Shown here piece by piece: positions 7,041 to 14,689 of a DNA stretch of 18,984 bases; positions within the stretch are counted from its first letter, which is position 1, and each line of letters starts with the position of its first letter. The notes under the pieces are model-generated. The model saw only the letters and a program-made list of their open reading frames with translations. It did no database searches and was not told the origin of the DNA. This DNA is from Bacillota bacterium (GTDB lineage: Bacteria; Bacillota; Clostridia; Tissierellales; Tissierellaceae). Location: assembly GCA_023388495.1 (NCBI GenBank), contig JAEWGC010000054.1:1-18984 (forward strand), given 5' to 3'. The translations under genes and the position numbers were made by a program.

Positions 7041-8411
7041 ATGCTACAAGACCCATATAGTTCAAAAAGAGAATTCTTTGACAATGGAAATACTAGAGTC
7101 TATGAATTTAGAATAACCCAACTTGAAAATCTTAAAAATATGATTAAGAAAAATGAAGAAGCTATAATTAATGCTCTCACATTAGACTTAGGTAAACCTT
7201 TATTTGAGTCCTATACCGCTGAAATAGGGGTAGTTTATCAAGAGTTAAACCATACAATAAAAAACCTTAGGTCTTGGATGAAACCCAAAAAAGTTCCTAC
7301 ACCTATATATTTGCAGCCAGCCAATAGCTATATCTATCCAGAGCCAAAGGGAGTAGTCCTTATAGTAAGTCCTTGGAATTATCCTTTTCAATTGGCCATA
7401 TCACCATTGATTGGTGCAATTGCCGCAGGGAATTGTGTGATCTTAAAACCTTCTAATCAGTCAAAGGAAACTGAAAAAATCCTTTCTAAAATAATTAATG
7501 ATACATTTAAGGATAATTATATCAGTGTAGTGGAGGGGCCAGGCTCTGAAGTAGTCTTACCTTTAATAGAAAATTATAGATTTGATCATATATTTTTTAC
7601 AGGTAGTGTTAATGTAGGAAAAAAGATACTAGAACTATCCGCCAAACATTTAACACCTGTAACGTTAGAACTAGGAGGGAAATCTCCTACCATAGTTCAT
7701 GAGGATGCTGATATAGATATAGCAGCCAAAAGAATTACTTGGGCTAAATTTTACAATGCAGGACAGACCTGTGTAGCTCCTGATTATCTATTGGTGCATG
7801 AATCGAAAAAAGAAGCTTTAATAGATAAAATGAAATCATATATTAGCAAATATTATGGTGATAATCCTAGAAAATCCGAAAATCTAGGTAGGATAATTAA
7901 CGAGAAAAGATTTGATAGATTAATATATCTATTAGAAAATACTAATATCATTATAGGCGGAGATTATAGTAAAAAAGATAGATTCATTTCTCCTACATTA
8001 ATTGACAAGGTCCATATCACTCATCCAATTATGAAAGAGGAGATATTCGGTCCAATCCTTCCCATATTAACATATAAGGATATTTCTGAAGTTTTAGATA
8101 TAGTTAGAAGAAATCCTTATCCCTTAGCCTTATATCTATTTACAAGGGATAAGCTAATAGAGAATTATATTATAGATAATATCCAATTTGGCGGAGGATG
8201 CATTAACCATTTAATATCACATGTTGCCAATTCTAACCTGCCCTTTGGAGGAGTTGGCTTTAGCGGTATTGGAAGATATCATTCTAAATACAGCTTTGAC
8301 ACCTTCTCCCATGAAAAAAGTATATTTAAATCTAGAGGAAGTCTAGACAGCAATTTATTATATCCTCCTTATAAGGAAGAAAACTTAAGATTGGCTAAGA
8401 AATTTCTATAG
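7041..8411 (+). CDS. NAD(P)-dependent aldehyde dehydrogenase, class-3/fatty-aldehyde type, 456 residues
   Basis: This enzyme oxidises an aldehyde to the acid with NAD(P)+. It carries the substrate/oxyanion segment PWNYPF (Asn113), the coenzyme loop FFTGSVNVG (185-193), the general base Glu210 in TLELGGKSP and the catalytic Cys244 in NAGQTCVAPD. The late motif EEIFGPILPI and the C-terminal NLPFGGVGFSGIGRYH are also present. The length of ~456 and this C-terminus fit the class-3 (ALDH3/YwdH) branch rather than the ~490-residue classes. The start at 7041 has GGAAAGGA upstream; a longer frame from 6996 overlaps the promoter and lacks a ribosome binding site. It is a single gene between two terminators, so no pathway can be inferred from neighbours. 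The true substrate is unknown; long-chain or aromatic aldehydes are the family's usual ones. Confidence 0.92.
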   Translation: MLQDPYSSKREFFDNGNTRVYEFRITQLENLKNMIKKNEEAIINALTLDLGKPLFESYTAEIGVVYQELNHTIKNLRSWMKPKKVPTPIYLQPANSYIYPEPKGVVLIVSPWNYPFQLAISPLIGAIAAGNCVILKPSNQSKETEKILSKIINDTFKDNYISVVEGPGSEVVLPLIENYRFDHIFFTGSVNVGKKILELSAKHLTPVTLELGGKSPTIVHEDADIDIAAKRITWAKFYNAGQTCVAPDYLLVHESKKEALIDKMKSYISKYYGDNPRKSENLGRIINEKRFDRLIYLLENTNIIIGGDYSKKDRFISPTLIDKVHITHPIMKEEIFGPILPILTYKDISEVLDIVRRNPYPLALYLFTRDKLIENYIIDNIQFGGGCINHLISHVANSNLPFGGVGFSGIGRYHSKYSFDTFSHEKSIFKSRGSLDSNLLYPPYKEENLRLAKKFL

Positions 8412-8424
8412 CCAATCTTTTTTT
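8387..8424 (+). terminator. Terminator built from the overlapping ends of two convergent genes
   Basis: AAGATTGGCTA (8387-8397) and TAGCCAATCTT (8409-8419) are a perfect 11-bp inverted repeat with an 11-base loop, and seven Ts run to 8424. The left arm lies in the last codons of the aldehyde dehydrogenase gene and the right arm in the last codons of corA. The T-run makes it efficient for the plus strand. On the minus strand the hairpin is followed only by a poor T tract. Confidence 0.8.
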
Positions 8425-9461
8425 CTAAAAAATCTTATCATAATTCCAGTTATTATAATACTTATAATCCAAAAGCTAGGATAACTATATTTCCAGTTTA
8501 ATTCTGGTAGATATTTAAAGTTCATACCATATACTCCTGCAAGGAAAGTTAATGGAATAAATATGGTAGAAAATATGGTTAATACCTTCATTACCTCATT
8601 TGTTTTATTTCCTATACTGGAAAGATAAGTATCTAACATCCCACTGCAGATATCTCTATAGGTCTCTATAATATCTATCATTTGAATTATATGATCATAT
8701 ACATCTCTTAAATAATAAATTGTCTTCCCATCTATTAAATCATATTCATTTTTAGATAAGCTGCTTATTACATTTCTCATAGGCCAAAGTGAATTTCTAA
8801 TATAAATTAATTCTCTCTTTAATATATATATCTTTTGAAGTATTTCTTTTGTAGGATCTAATAATAGCTCGTCCTCTATCATATCTATATTTTCCCCTAT
8901 GTCCTCCACTATCAAGAAATAATTATCTACTATTGCATCAAGTAATCCATAAAGTAAATCGTCAGCTCCATTTTTTCTTATATAAACACCTTCCTTAATC
9001 CTTTGAATTACCGCTTCAAATACTCCTGACTCTAGTTCTTGAAAGGATATAAGTTTATCTTTAAATAATATAAAGGATATCTGTTCTGTTTCCAATTCCT
9101 CTTCCTCATTAAAGTACATAAGCTTAGTGTTTAAAAACATATAATCATCATAATCCTCAAGCTTTGGATTCTGACTTGTATTTAATATATCTTCCATTAC
9201 CAATGGATGTACCTTCAATGATTTACATATCTGGTTTATTAAATCCGTATCATGTAGTCCTATTACGTCTAGCCATTTCACCTTATTATCCTTATCATTT
9301 ATGAACTCATATAGGTTATCTATCTCTCTCCTTTTGAATTCCTCACTATTATACTTCGTATATGTAATCTTTACTTTATCAACTCTTTTCTCCCCCACAT
9401 GAATTAAAGAACCTGGAGGAGTATTCACAGCCTTAGCTATATTTTTGCTTTCTCTAGTCAT
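8406..9461 (-). CDS. corA: CorA-family magnesium (divalent cation) channel, 351 residues
   Basis: This is a pentameric inner-membrane channel for Mg2+ (in some members Co2+ or Ni2+). A long acidic N-terminal cytoplasmic domain and a helical stalk precede two C-terminal membrane helices. The family signature YGMNF sits at the end of the first helix (GMN at residues ~312-314 of this form), followed by a short acidic outer loop (PELNW) and the last helix ending in the basic tail RFFRKKDWL. The start ATG 9461 is preferred, with GAGGTGG about 5 bases upstream; a GTG at 9470 lies inside that ribosome binding site. The last six bases overlap the convergent aldehyde dehydrogenase gene. A single gene with its own promoter, consistent with housekeeping magnesium uptake. 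Confidence 0.93.
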   Translation of the reverse strand: MTRESKNIAKAVNTPPGSLIHVGEKRVDKVKITYTKYNSEEFKRREIDNLYEFINDKDNKVKWLDVIGLHDTDLINQICKSLKVHPLVMEDILNTSQNPKLEDYDDYMFLNTKLMYFNEEEELETEQISFILFKDKLISFQELESGVFEAVIQRIKEGVYIRKNGADDLLYGLLDAIVDNYFLIVEDIGENIDMIEDELLLDPTKEILQKIYILKRELIYIRNSLWPMRNVISSLSKNEYDLIDGKTIYYLRDVYDHIIQMIDIIETYRDICSGMLDTYLSSIGNKTNEVMKVLTIFSTIFIPLTFLAGVYGMNFKYLPELNWKYSYPSFWIISIIITGIMIRFFRKKDWL

Positions 9462-9473
9462 TTTATCCACCTC

Positions 9474-9498
9474 AATATAGTATATATACTATATTATA
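9474..9498 (-). promoter_or_regulatory. corA promoter with a 22-bp perfect palindrome at the start point
   Basis: On the minus strand TATAAT lies at 9498-9493. A perfect 22-bp palindrome covers 9474-9495 (half site AATATAGTATA), so its centre (9484.5) falls at the expected transcription start, just upstream of the ribosome binding site. It could be a repressor operator or, since it is pure A/T except for one G-C pair per half, a chance consequence of local composition. Confidence 0.4.
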
Positions 9499-9526
9499 CC
9501 CATTCTTTCCTTACTGTATCTAACTA

Positions 9527-9564
9527 TTGAATTACGGAATAACTGTGATATAGTATTGTATAAT
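9527..9564 (+). promoter_or_regulatory. Candidate promoter of the dehydratase-activase operon
   Basis: TTGAAT (9527-9532), a 16-base spacer and TATAGT (9549-9554) form a reasonable sigma-A promoter. A second -10-like TATAAT occurs at 9559-9564 without a good -35. The gene starts at 9597 with AAAGGA 8 bases upstream of the ATG. Confidence 0.45.
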
Positions 9565-9596
9565 GAAGTAATATATAAAATGAAAGGACGATAACA

Positions 9597-12494
9597 ATGA
9601 GAATCGGCATTGATGTGGGTTCTACAACATTAAAATCTATTGTATTAGATGAAAATGACAATATAGTTTTTAGTTCTTATGAGCGTCATTATTCTCAAAT
9701 CAATAAAAAGACAGGAGAACTATTAGAAAGAATTATTGAAGAATGCAAATCTGATGAATACGCTAATCTCTCTATATCTGGATCTGCTGGAATGGGATTA
9801 GCTGACAGATGTGGTATTCCTTTTGTACAGGAAGTATATGCAACTAGGGTGGCAGTGGGAAAGCTCATTCCAGAAGCAGATGTGGTTATTGAACTAGGCG
9901 GAGAAGATGCAAAGATACTCTTTTTGACTAATGGATTAGAGGTCCGTATGAATGGTTCTTGCGCTGGTGGCACAGGGGCCTTTATTGATCAAATGGCAAC
10001 CTTACTTAATATTACTCCTAGTGAAATGAACGATTTGGCTGCGTCCTATGATAAGTTATATACTATCGCCTCAAGATGTGGCGTATTTGCAAAATCAGAT
10101 GTACAACCACTATTAAATCAAGGGGCTAAGAAAAATGATGTTGCCGCTAGTATTTTTTATGCTGTGGTAAATCAGACTATTGCAGGATTAGCCCAAGGTA
10201 GAGAATTGTTAGGTAATATCGTATACCTTGGAGGTCCTTTAACATTTCTATCAGAGCTTAGAAAGAGTTTTGATAAAATCCTCAATACAAATGGTATCTG
10301 CCCTGATAATTCATTATACTTTGTTGCCTTAGGAGCAGCCTTTATGTCAGAGTCTCAGAAAATTAATATTAGATCTGCTATAGCTTTAATTGAAAATGAA
10401 GATAATGATGGAGACTTTGCCCATACTTCCCCATTATTTAATAATAAAGAGGAATATGAAAACTTTATCTCTAGACATAGCGAAGAAAAGGTAATATATT
10501 CAAATCCAGATGAATACAATGGAAATGCATATCTTGGTATTGATGCAGGTTCTACTACTATAAAGATGGTAGTTATTGATGAAAATGAAAATATCTTAAA
10601 TTCAGTGTATCTTCTAAATCAAGGAAATCCTGTGTCTATTGTAAAGGACTTTCTACAAGAATTTTATGTTAAATTCCCAAATATCACTATAAAATCTAGT
10701 ACTGTAACTGGATATGGTGAGGAAATACTGAAAAATGCCTTTGGAATAGATTATGGAATTGTAGAAACTATTGCACATTTTACGTCGGCTAAGAAGTTTA
10801 GGCCTAATGTGGACTTTATAATGGATATAGGTGGACAAGATATTAAGTGTTTTAAGATAAAAAATGGTGTTATTGATAATATATTTTTAAATGAAGCATG
10901 TTCCTCTGGATGTGGATCATTTTTGCAAACCTTTGCTGGAGCTTTAAATTATAGTATTGAAGACTTTGCAAATCTAGGTAACTTTGCGGCAAGTCCTGTA
11001 GACCTAGGCTCTCGTTGCACTGTTTTTATGAATTCCTCAGTGAAGCAGGCTCAAAAAGATGGTGCAACTATTGAAGATATATCAGCTGGATTATCATATT
11101 CAGTAGTTAAAAATGCATTATATAAAGTAATTAGAGTTACATCTAAGGATGGCTTAGGTAAAAACATTGTAGTTCAAGGAGGTACGTTCTTGAATAATGC
11201 GGTACTCCGTGCCTTTGAATTGGAACTTAAACAGGAAGTCATTCGTCCAAGTATTGCTGGACTAATGGGCGCCTATGGTGCCGCCCTCTATGGGAAATCA
11301 AATTCTAAGGATGTATCTAATATTTTATCCGAAGATAAACTTAAAAGTTTCTCTCATAGAGTATATGGAACTACCTGTGGTCTTTGTAGCAATAATTGTA
11401 GATTAACAGTCAACACATTTGGTGATAATAGAAAATTTATTAGTGGTAATAGATGCGAAAAACCCCTAGAAAAGAAGGAAGCGAAGAAACGGTTAAGCAT
11501 CTATGACTATAAAATAAGGTTATTAAATAACTATAAGCCTATTAAGGGAAACAGAGGACAAATAGGAATACCTATGGTATTAAATATGTATGAACTACTG
11601 CCCTTCTGGCATAAGTTATTTACGGAATTGGGATTTGAAGTAATCCTTTCTCCAATATCTAATAGGGATTTATATTTAAAGGGTCAGCATACTATTCCAT
11701 CTGATACTATTTGTTATCCGGCAAAGCTTGTTCATGGTCATATTGAATCCTTAATAGATATGGGGGTTAGTACCATATTCTATCCTTGTATGAGCTATAA
11801 CTTAGATGAAAATCTGGGAGATAATCATTATAACTGTCCTGTGGTTGCCTATTATCCCGAAGTCGTAGATGGAAATATACCACAGATTAAAAATATTAAC
11901 TTTATATATGATTATGTTGGCCTTCATAGACCAAAGGATTTTGTGAAGAAAATCTATAGAATCTTAAATAAAAACTTTAAGGATATAAGCTCAACGGAAG
12001 TAAAATCCGCTTCAAATAAGGCCTATGAAGAATATTATTCTTATTTGGAAAATATTAAGGCCATGGGTAAACGATATATAGATTATGCAAGTAAACACAA
12101 TTTACCTATTATAGTGCTGGCAGGTCGCCCATATCATGCGGACCCAGAGATAAACAATGGCATAGATAAACTAATATGCCAGCTGGGTGCTGTAGTTATA
12201 TCAGAGGATGTTATTAGTGGAGATGTTCTAAAGTTTCCAACCTCAGTTTTAAATCAATGGGCCTACCATTCTAGACTATATGCTGCTGCAAAATATATTG
12301 GCCATAAGGATAATATGAATTTAGTACAGTTAGTTTCTTTTGGATGTGGCCTAGATGCTGTCACTACAGATGAAGTTAGTGAGATATTAGAGAGTAAAGG
12401 AAAGATTTATACTCAAATAAAGATAGATGAAATAACAAATCTTGGAGCTGTAAAAATTAGACTTCGCAGCCTAATGGAAGCTCTCTACCAATGA
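9597..12494 (+). CDS. 2-hydroxyacyl-CoA dehydratase activase-related protein with two ATPase domains, 965 residues
   Basis: The protein has two copies of the BcrA/BadF/HgdC ASKHA-ATPase domain. Copy 1 (~1-260) has the phosphate loop GIDVGSTTLKS, VIELGGEDAK, Cys122 in GSCAGGTGAF and Cys161 in SRCGVFAKSD. Copy 2 (~310-560) repeats GIDAGSTTIK, MDIGGQDIK, EACSSGCGSF and SRCTVFMNSS. In HgdC-type activases the equivalent two cysteines bind a 4Fe-4S cluster at the dimer interface. A cysteine cluster (CGLCSNNC, ~594-601, plus a later RCEKP) follows, then a DUF2229-type region with DTICYPAKLVHGH, FYPCMSYN and LAGRPYHADPE. The family uses ATP to drive single-electron transfer. The downstream gene, 16 bases away, encodes the matching C-terminal part. 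No hydroxyacyl-CoA dehydratase or CoA-transferase gene is nearby, so the real substrate protein is unknown. Confidence 0.88.
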   Translation: MRIGIDVGSTTLKSIVLDENDNIVFSSYERHYSQINKKTGELLERIIEECKSDEYANLSISGSAGMGLADRCGIPFVQEVYATRVAVGKLIPEADVVIELGGEDAKILFLTNGLEVRMNGSCAGGTGAFIDQMATLLNITPSEMNDLAASYDKLYTIASRCGVFAKSDVQPLLNQGAKKNDVAASIFYAVVNQTIAGLAQGRELLGNIVYLGGPLTFLSELRKSFDKILNTNGICPDNSLYFVALGAAFMSESQKINIRSAIALIENEDNDGDFAHTSPLFNNKEEYENFISRHSEEKVIYSNPDEYNGNAYLGIDAGSTTIKMVVIDENENILNSVYLLNQGNPVSIVKDFLQEFYVKFPNITIKSSTVTGYGEEILKNAFGIDYGIVETIAHFTSAKKFRPNVDFIMDIGGQDIKCFKIKNGVIDNIFLNEACSSGCGSFLQTFAGALNYSIEDFANLGNFAASPVDLGSRCTVFMNSSVKQAQKDGATIEDISAGLSYSVVKNALYKVIRVTSKDGLGKNIVVQGGTFLNNAVLRAFELELKQEVIRPSIAGLMGAYGAALYGKSNSKDVSNILSEDKLKSFSHRVYGTTCGLCSNNCRLTVNTFGDNRKFISGNRCEKPLEKKEAKKRLSIYDYKIRLLNNYKPIKGNRGQIGIPMVLNMYELLPFWHKLFTELGFEVILSPISNRDLYLKGQHTIPSDTICYPAKLVHGHIESLIDMGVSTIFYPCMSYNLDENLGDNHYNCPVVAYYPEVVDGNIPQIKNINFIYDYVGLHRPKDFVKKIYRILNKNFKDISSTEVKSASNKAYEEYYSYLENIKAMGKRYIDYASKHNLPIIVLAGRPYHADPEINNGIDKLICQLGAVVISEDVISGDVLKFPTSVLNQWAYHSRLYAAAKYIGHKDNMNLVQLVSFGCGLDAVTTDEVSEILESKGKIYTQIKIDEITNLGAVKIRLRSLMEALYQ

Positions 12495-12510
12495 AAGGAG
12501 TCCTGGTAAT

Positions 12511-13875
12511 ATGACAAATACTATTGATATGAAAGATTCAAATGTCGTATTTACTAAAGAAATGAAAAAGGATTATACTATTTTAATCCCAGATATGTCT
12601 ACAATTCACTTTTCTCTTTTTAAAAAGGTTTTTGAGCAACATGGATATAAGGTGGAGTTACTTAAAAATGAAGGACCTTCCGTTGTAAATGAGGGATTGA
12701 AGCATGTGCATAACGATATCTGTTATCCTGCATTACTTGTTATTGGCCAAATGATAGATGCACTAAATAGTGGTAAGTATGATTTAGATAAGGTAGCTCT
12801 CCTCATTAGCCAAACAGGCGGAGGATGTAGGGCATCTAATTATATATATTTACTTAGAAAGGCTTTAAATAAGGCTGGATATAATCATATTCCTATTATC
12901 TCATTTAATGTTAAGGGACTTGAAAAGAATAGTGGCTTTAAACTTACATTACCTATGATAAATAATCTATTAGTAGCTCTAACCTATGGTGATACCTTAA
13001 TGCTATTAAAAAATCAGGTTAAACCCTATGAAGTCACTAAAAATCATAGCGATAACTTAGTCAACTTCTGGATCCAACACCTAGGAAGACAATTTGAGTA
13101 TAATAAGGGATATAAAATAAACCAAATAAAAAGAAATCTAGAAAGAATAGTGAAATCCTTTGTGGAAGTACCTGTTTTTCAAGAGGAAAAGATAAAAGTT
13201 GGAATTGTAGGAGAAATCTATGTAAAATACTCTAAATTAGGAAACAATCACCTAGAAGATTTTCTTATAAATGAGGATTGTGAAGTCATGGTTCCTGGTA
13301 TCTTGGGTTTTGCAATGTATACAATAGACAATTCAATAGAAGATGTTAATATATATGGCGGAAATAAGCTAAAGAAAATAAGTGCATCATTAGTAATGAA
13401 GTATCTTGAAATGTACGAAAGCATGATAATTAATGCTGTTAAAAAGTATAGCAGTTTTATTCCCCCATCTTCCTTCAAACATTTGAAATCCTTATCTCTT
13501 GATATAATAAATCACGGTTGTAAAATGGGTGAAGGTTGGGTATTAACTGCTGAAATGGTTGATTTAGTTAAAATGGGCTATGAAAATATTGTATGTACTC
13601 AACCATTTGGCTGTTTACCTAATCATATAGTGGGAAAAGGAATGATAAGAAAAATCAAGGATATTTATCCTGCTGCAAATATAGTCCCTATTGACTACGA
13701 CCCAGGAGCTACAAAGGTTAATCAGGAAAATAGAATTAAATTAATGTTATCTGTAGCTAAGGAAAATCTTGAATCAAATAATCTTAATAAAAAACACAAC
13801 TTAAATGATATAAAAGAAAAGACATCGGAAGCTAAGGGATATAATTTAAGAAAACAACTAAAAACAGGAAACTAA
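12511..13875 (+). CDS. 2-hydroxyacyl-CoA dehydratase (HgdB/COG3581-like) component, 454 residues
   Basis: The protein resembles the dehydratase-like C-terminal part of long activase-related proteins. Cysteine motifs that could hold an iron-sulfur cluster are visible: NDICYPALLVIGQ, QTGGGCRASNY, NHGCKMGEGW and CTQPFGCLPNHIVGKG. The segment KVGIVGEIYVKYSKLGNN is another family hallmark. Translation starts at ATG 12511, with AAAGGAG 12 bases upstream, 16 bases after the stop of the activase gene, so the two are surely co-expressed and probably form one complex. The two lengths together (1419) match the single-chain relatives as I remember them. The C-terminal ~30 residues are lysine-rich and probably disordered. 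The reaction is not known. Confidence 0.85.
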   Translation: MTNTIDMKDSNVVFTKEMKKDYTILIPDMSTIHFSLFKKVFEQHGYKVELLKNEGPSVVNEGLKHVHNDICYPALLVIGQMIDALNSGKYDLDKVALLISQTGGGCRASNYIYLLRKALNKAGYNHIPIISFNVKGLEKNSGFKLTLPMINNLLVALTYGDTLMLLKNQVKPYEVTKNHSDNLVNFWIQHLGRQFEYNKGYKINQIKRNLERIVKSFVEVPVFQEEKIKVGIVGEIYVKYSKLGNNHLEDFLINEDCEVMVPGILGFAMYTIDNSIEDVNIYGGNKLKKISASLVMKYLEMYESMIINAVKKYSSFIPPSSFKHLKSLSLDIINHGCKMGEGWVLTAEMVDLVKMGYENIVCTQPFGCLPNHIVGKGMIRKIKDIYPAANIVPIDYDPGATKVNQENRIKLMLSVAKENLESNNLNKKHNLNDIKEKTSEAKGYNLRKQLKTGN

Positions 13876-13878
13876 TAT

Positions 13879-13916
13879 AAAGACGGATACAGTTTTAACT
13901 GTACCCGTCTTTTTTG
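13879..13916. terminator. Bidirectional terminator between convergent genes
   Basis: AAAGACGG (13879-13886) and TACAGT pair with ACTGTA and CCGTCTTT (to 13912) around a TTTA loop, followed by a T-run to 13915. One position is A-C on the plus strand but G-U on the minus strand. It lies between the stop of the dehydratase-like gene and the stop of the ECF S-component gene, with A-rich sequence on the left side, so it can serve both. Confidence 0.85.
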
Positions 13917-13917
13917 A

Positions 13918-14409
13918 TTAGTTTGCTATTTTTGTCTTTTTTAATGCTGTATATAATATGATTGCTGTAACTGCTCCAAACAATCCTTGCATTAAATTGC
14001 CAGGTATAGATGCTAAAGCAGCCTTTGCACCGTACATAAATATCTCTGCAAAGTAGTATCCAAATGCCATCCATACTCCACCGACTACTGTAGGAATAAT
14101 TGGTGTTTTTTCACCTAGCCTTGTATCAAGTAGGGCTCCAGCAATATATCCCTCTAGTCCTTTTACTACAAATGTAATAGGTGCATAGTGACTATATCCT
14201 AACAATATATCTGCTAAGGCTGATCCAAGGCCCCCTACTAAAAATCCACCCTTCCTCCCTAACATCATAGCTGCTAAAAATACTACCATATCTCCTAAGT
14301 TTAAATATCCATTTGTTCCTGTAGGTATTTGAATTACCATAGTCATCACAGTAGTTAAAGCCATAAGGACACCCACTCTTGTTAATATCTTCGTATTCAT
14401 TTCTTTCAT
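13918..14409 (-). CDS. ECF transporter S component, riboflavin-type family (PF07155-like), 163 residues
   Basis: This is a small membrane protein of about five to six helices that captures a vitamin or cofactor precursor and works with a shared ECF energising module. The helices start at ~8-27 and are joined by short loops. The sequence YLNLGDMVVFLAAMMLG and the segment PITFVVKGLEGYIAGALLDT are typical for the ECF riboflavin-type S family, as is GSALADILLGY. The start is ATG 14409 with GGAGAG upstream. It has its own strong promoter and no ECF ATPase/T genes nearby, as usual for group II S components. The ligand cannot be told from sequence: no recognisable riboswitch lies in the ~60-base leader. 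Confidence 0.85.
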   Translation of the reverse strand: MKEMNTKILTRVGVLMALTTVMTMVIQIPTGTNGYLNLGDMVVFLAAMMLGRKGGFLVGGLGSALADILLGYSHYAPITFVVKGLEGYIAGALLDTRLGEKTPIIPTVVGGVWMAFGYYFAEIFMYGAKAALASIPGNLMQGLFGAVTAIILYTALKKTKIAN

Positions 14410-14474
14410 TTTTGGTCTCTCCTTTCCATTGTATGGGTACGGTTATTTTTAATTTATGTAGTGTCTGTATTTAT

Positions 14475-14503
14475 ATAATAACACTTTCAATACACTTTTT
14501 CAA
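14475..14503 (-). promoter_or_regulatory. Sigma-A promoter of the ECF S-component gene
   Basis: On the minus strand TTGAAA (14503-14498), a 17-base spacer and TATTAT (14480-14475) give a near-consensus promoter; transcription would start near 14468. The element TATTGAAA(AA)GTGT occurs twice in tandem across the -35 and spacer (TATTGAAAAAGTGT, then TATTGAAAGTGT), which may be a regulator site or coincidence. Confidence 0.7.
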
Positions 14504-14598
14504 TAGTTTTTTATATGTTTCAACTTAAAGTTATACACTAAAAAAGACAGGAGGAATATCCAATGCCATTAACTTAAGCCCAAAATCCCGCAAAAACG
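14504..14598. other. Intergenic stretch without a recognised gene
   Basis: No convincing reading frame is present. A good ribosome binding site (GGAGG) before an ATG near 14562 leads only to a few codons. The string AAAAAAGACAGGA recurs here (also one arm of the terminator at 6915) but no pairing arm follows, so it may be a terminator remnant. The base composition changes to the right of this stretch. Confidence 0.4.
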
Positions 14599-14643
14599 AA
14601 AAAGCCCTCTTCCGTTCAGAAAATGGGAGGGGGTCTTTTTTTT
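14599..14643. terminator. Hairpin terminator, probably bidirectional
   Basis: AAAAAGCCCTC and GAGGGGGTCTTTTT flank an ~15-base middle and form an imperfect stem with an A-run on the left and an eight-T run on the right. It lies downstream of the WG-repeat gene on the minus strand and may back up the hairpin at 14659-14679. Confidence 0.55.
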
Positions 14644-14658
14644 ACTTAAAAATCAAGG

Positions 14659-14679
14659 GCGGCGCAGTATTTGCGCCGC
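14659..14679 (-). terminator. GC-rich hairpin after the WG-repeat gene
   Basis: GCGGCGCA (14659-14666) and TGCGCCGC (14672-14679) are a perfect 8-bp inverted repeat with a 5-base loop. Read on the minus strand it is followed a few bases later by TTGATTTTT, so it is the likely terminator of the gene ending at 14690. Confidence 0.6.
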
Positions 14680-14689
14680 ACTTGCCGTC

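Noticed and set aside
9695..9973. Minus-strand frame opposite the activase gene
   Set aside because: It lies opposite the conserved activase motifs, which explain the sequence fully.
14410..14470. A riboswitch in the leader of the ECF S-component gene
   Set aside because: The leader is about 60 bases, A-rich, and shows none of the conserved motifs of FMN, THF, TPP or preQ1 aptamers that I can recognise.
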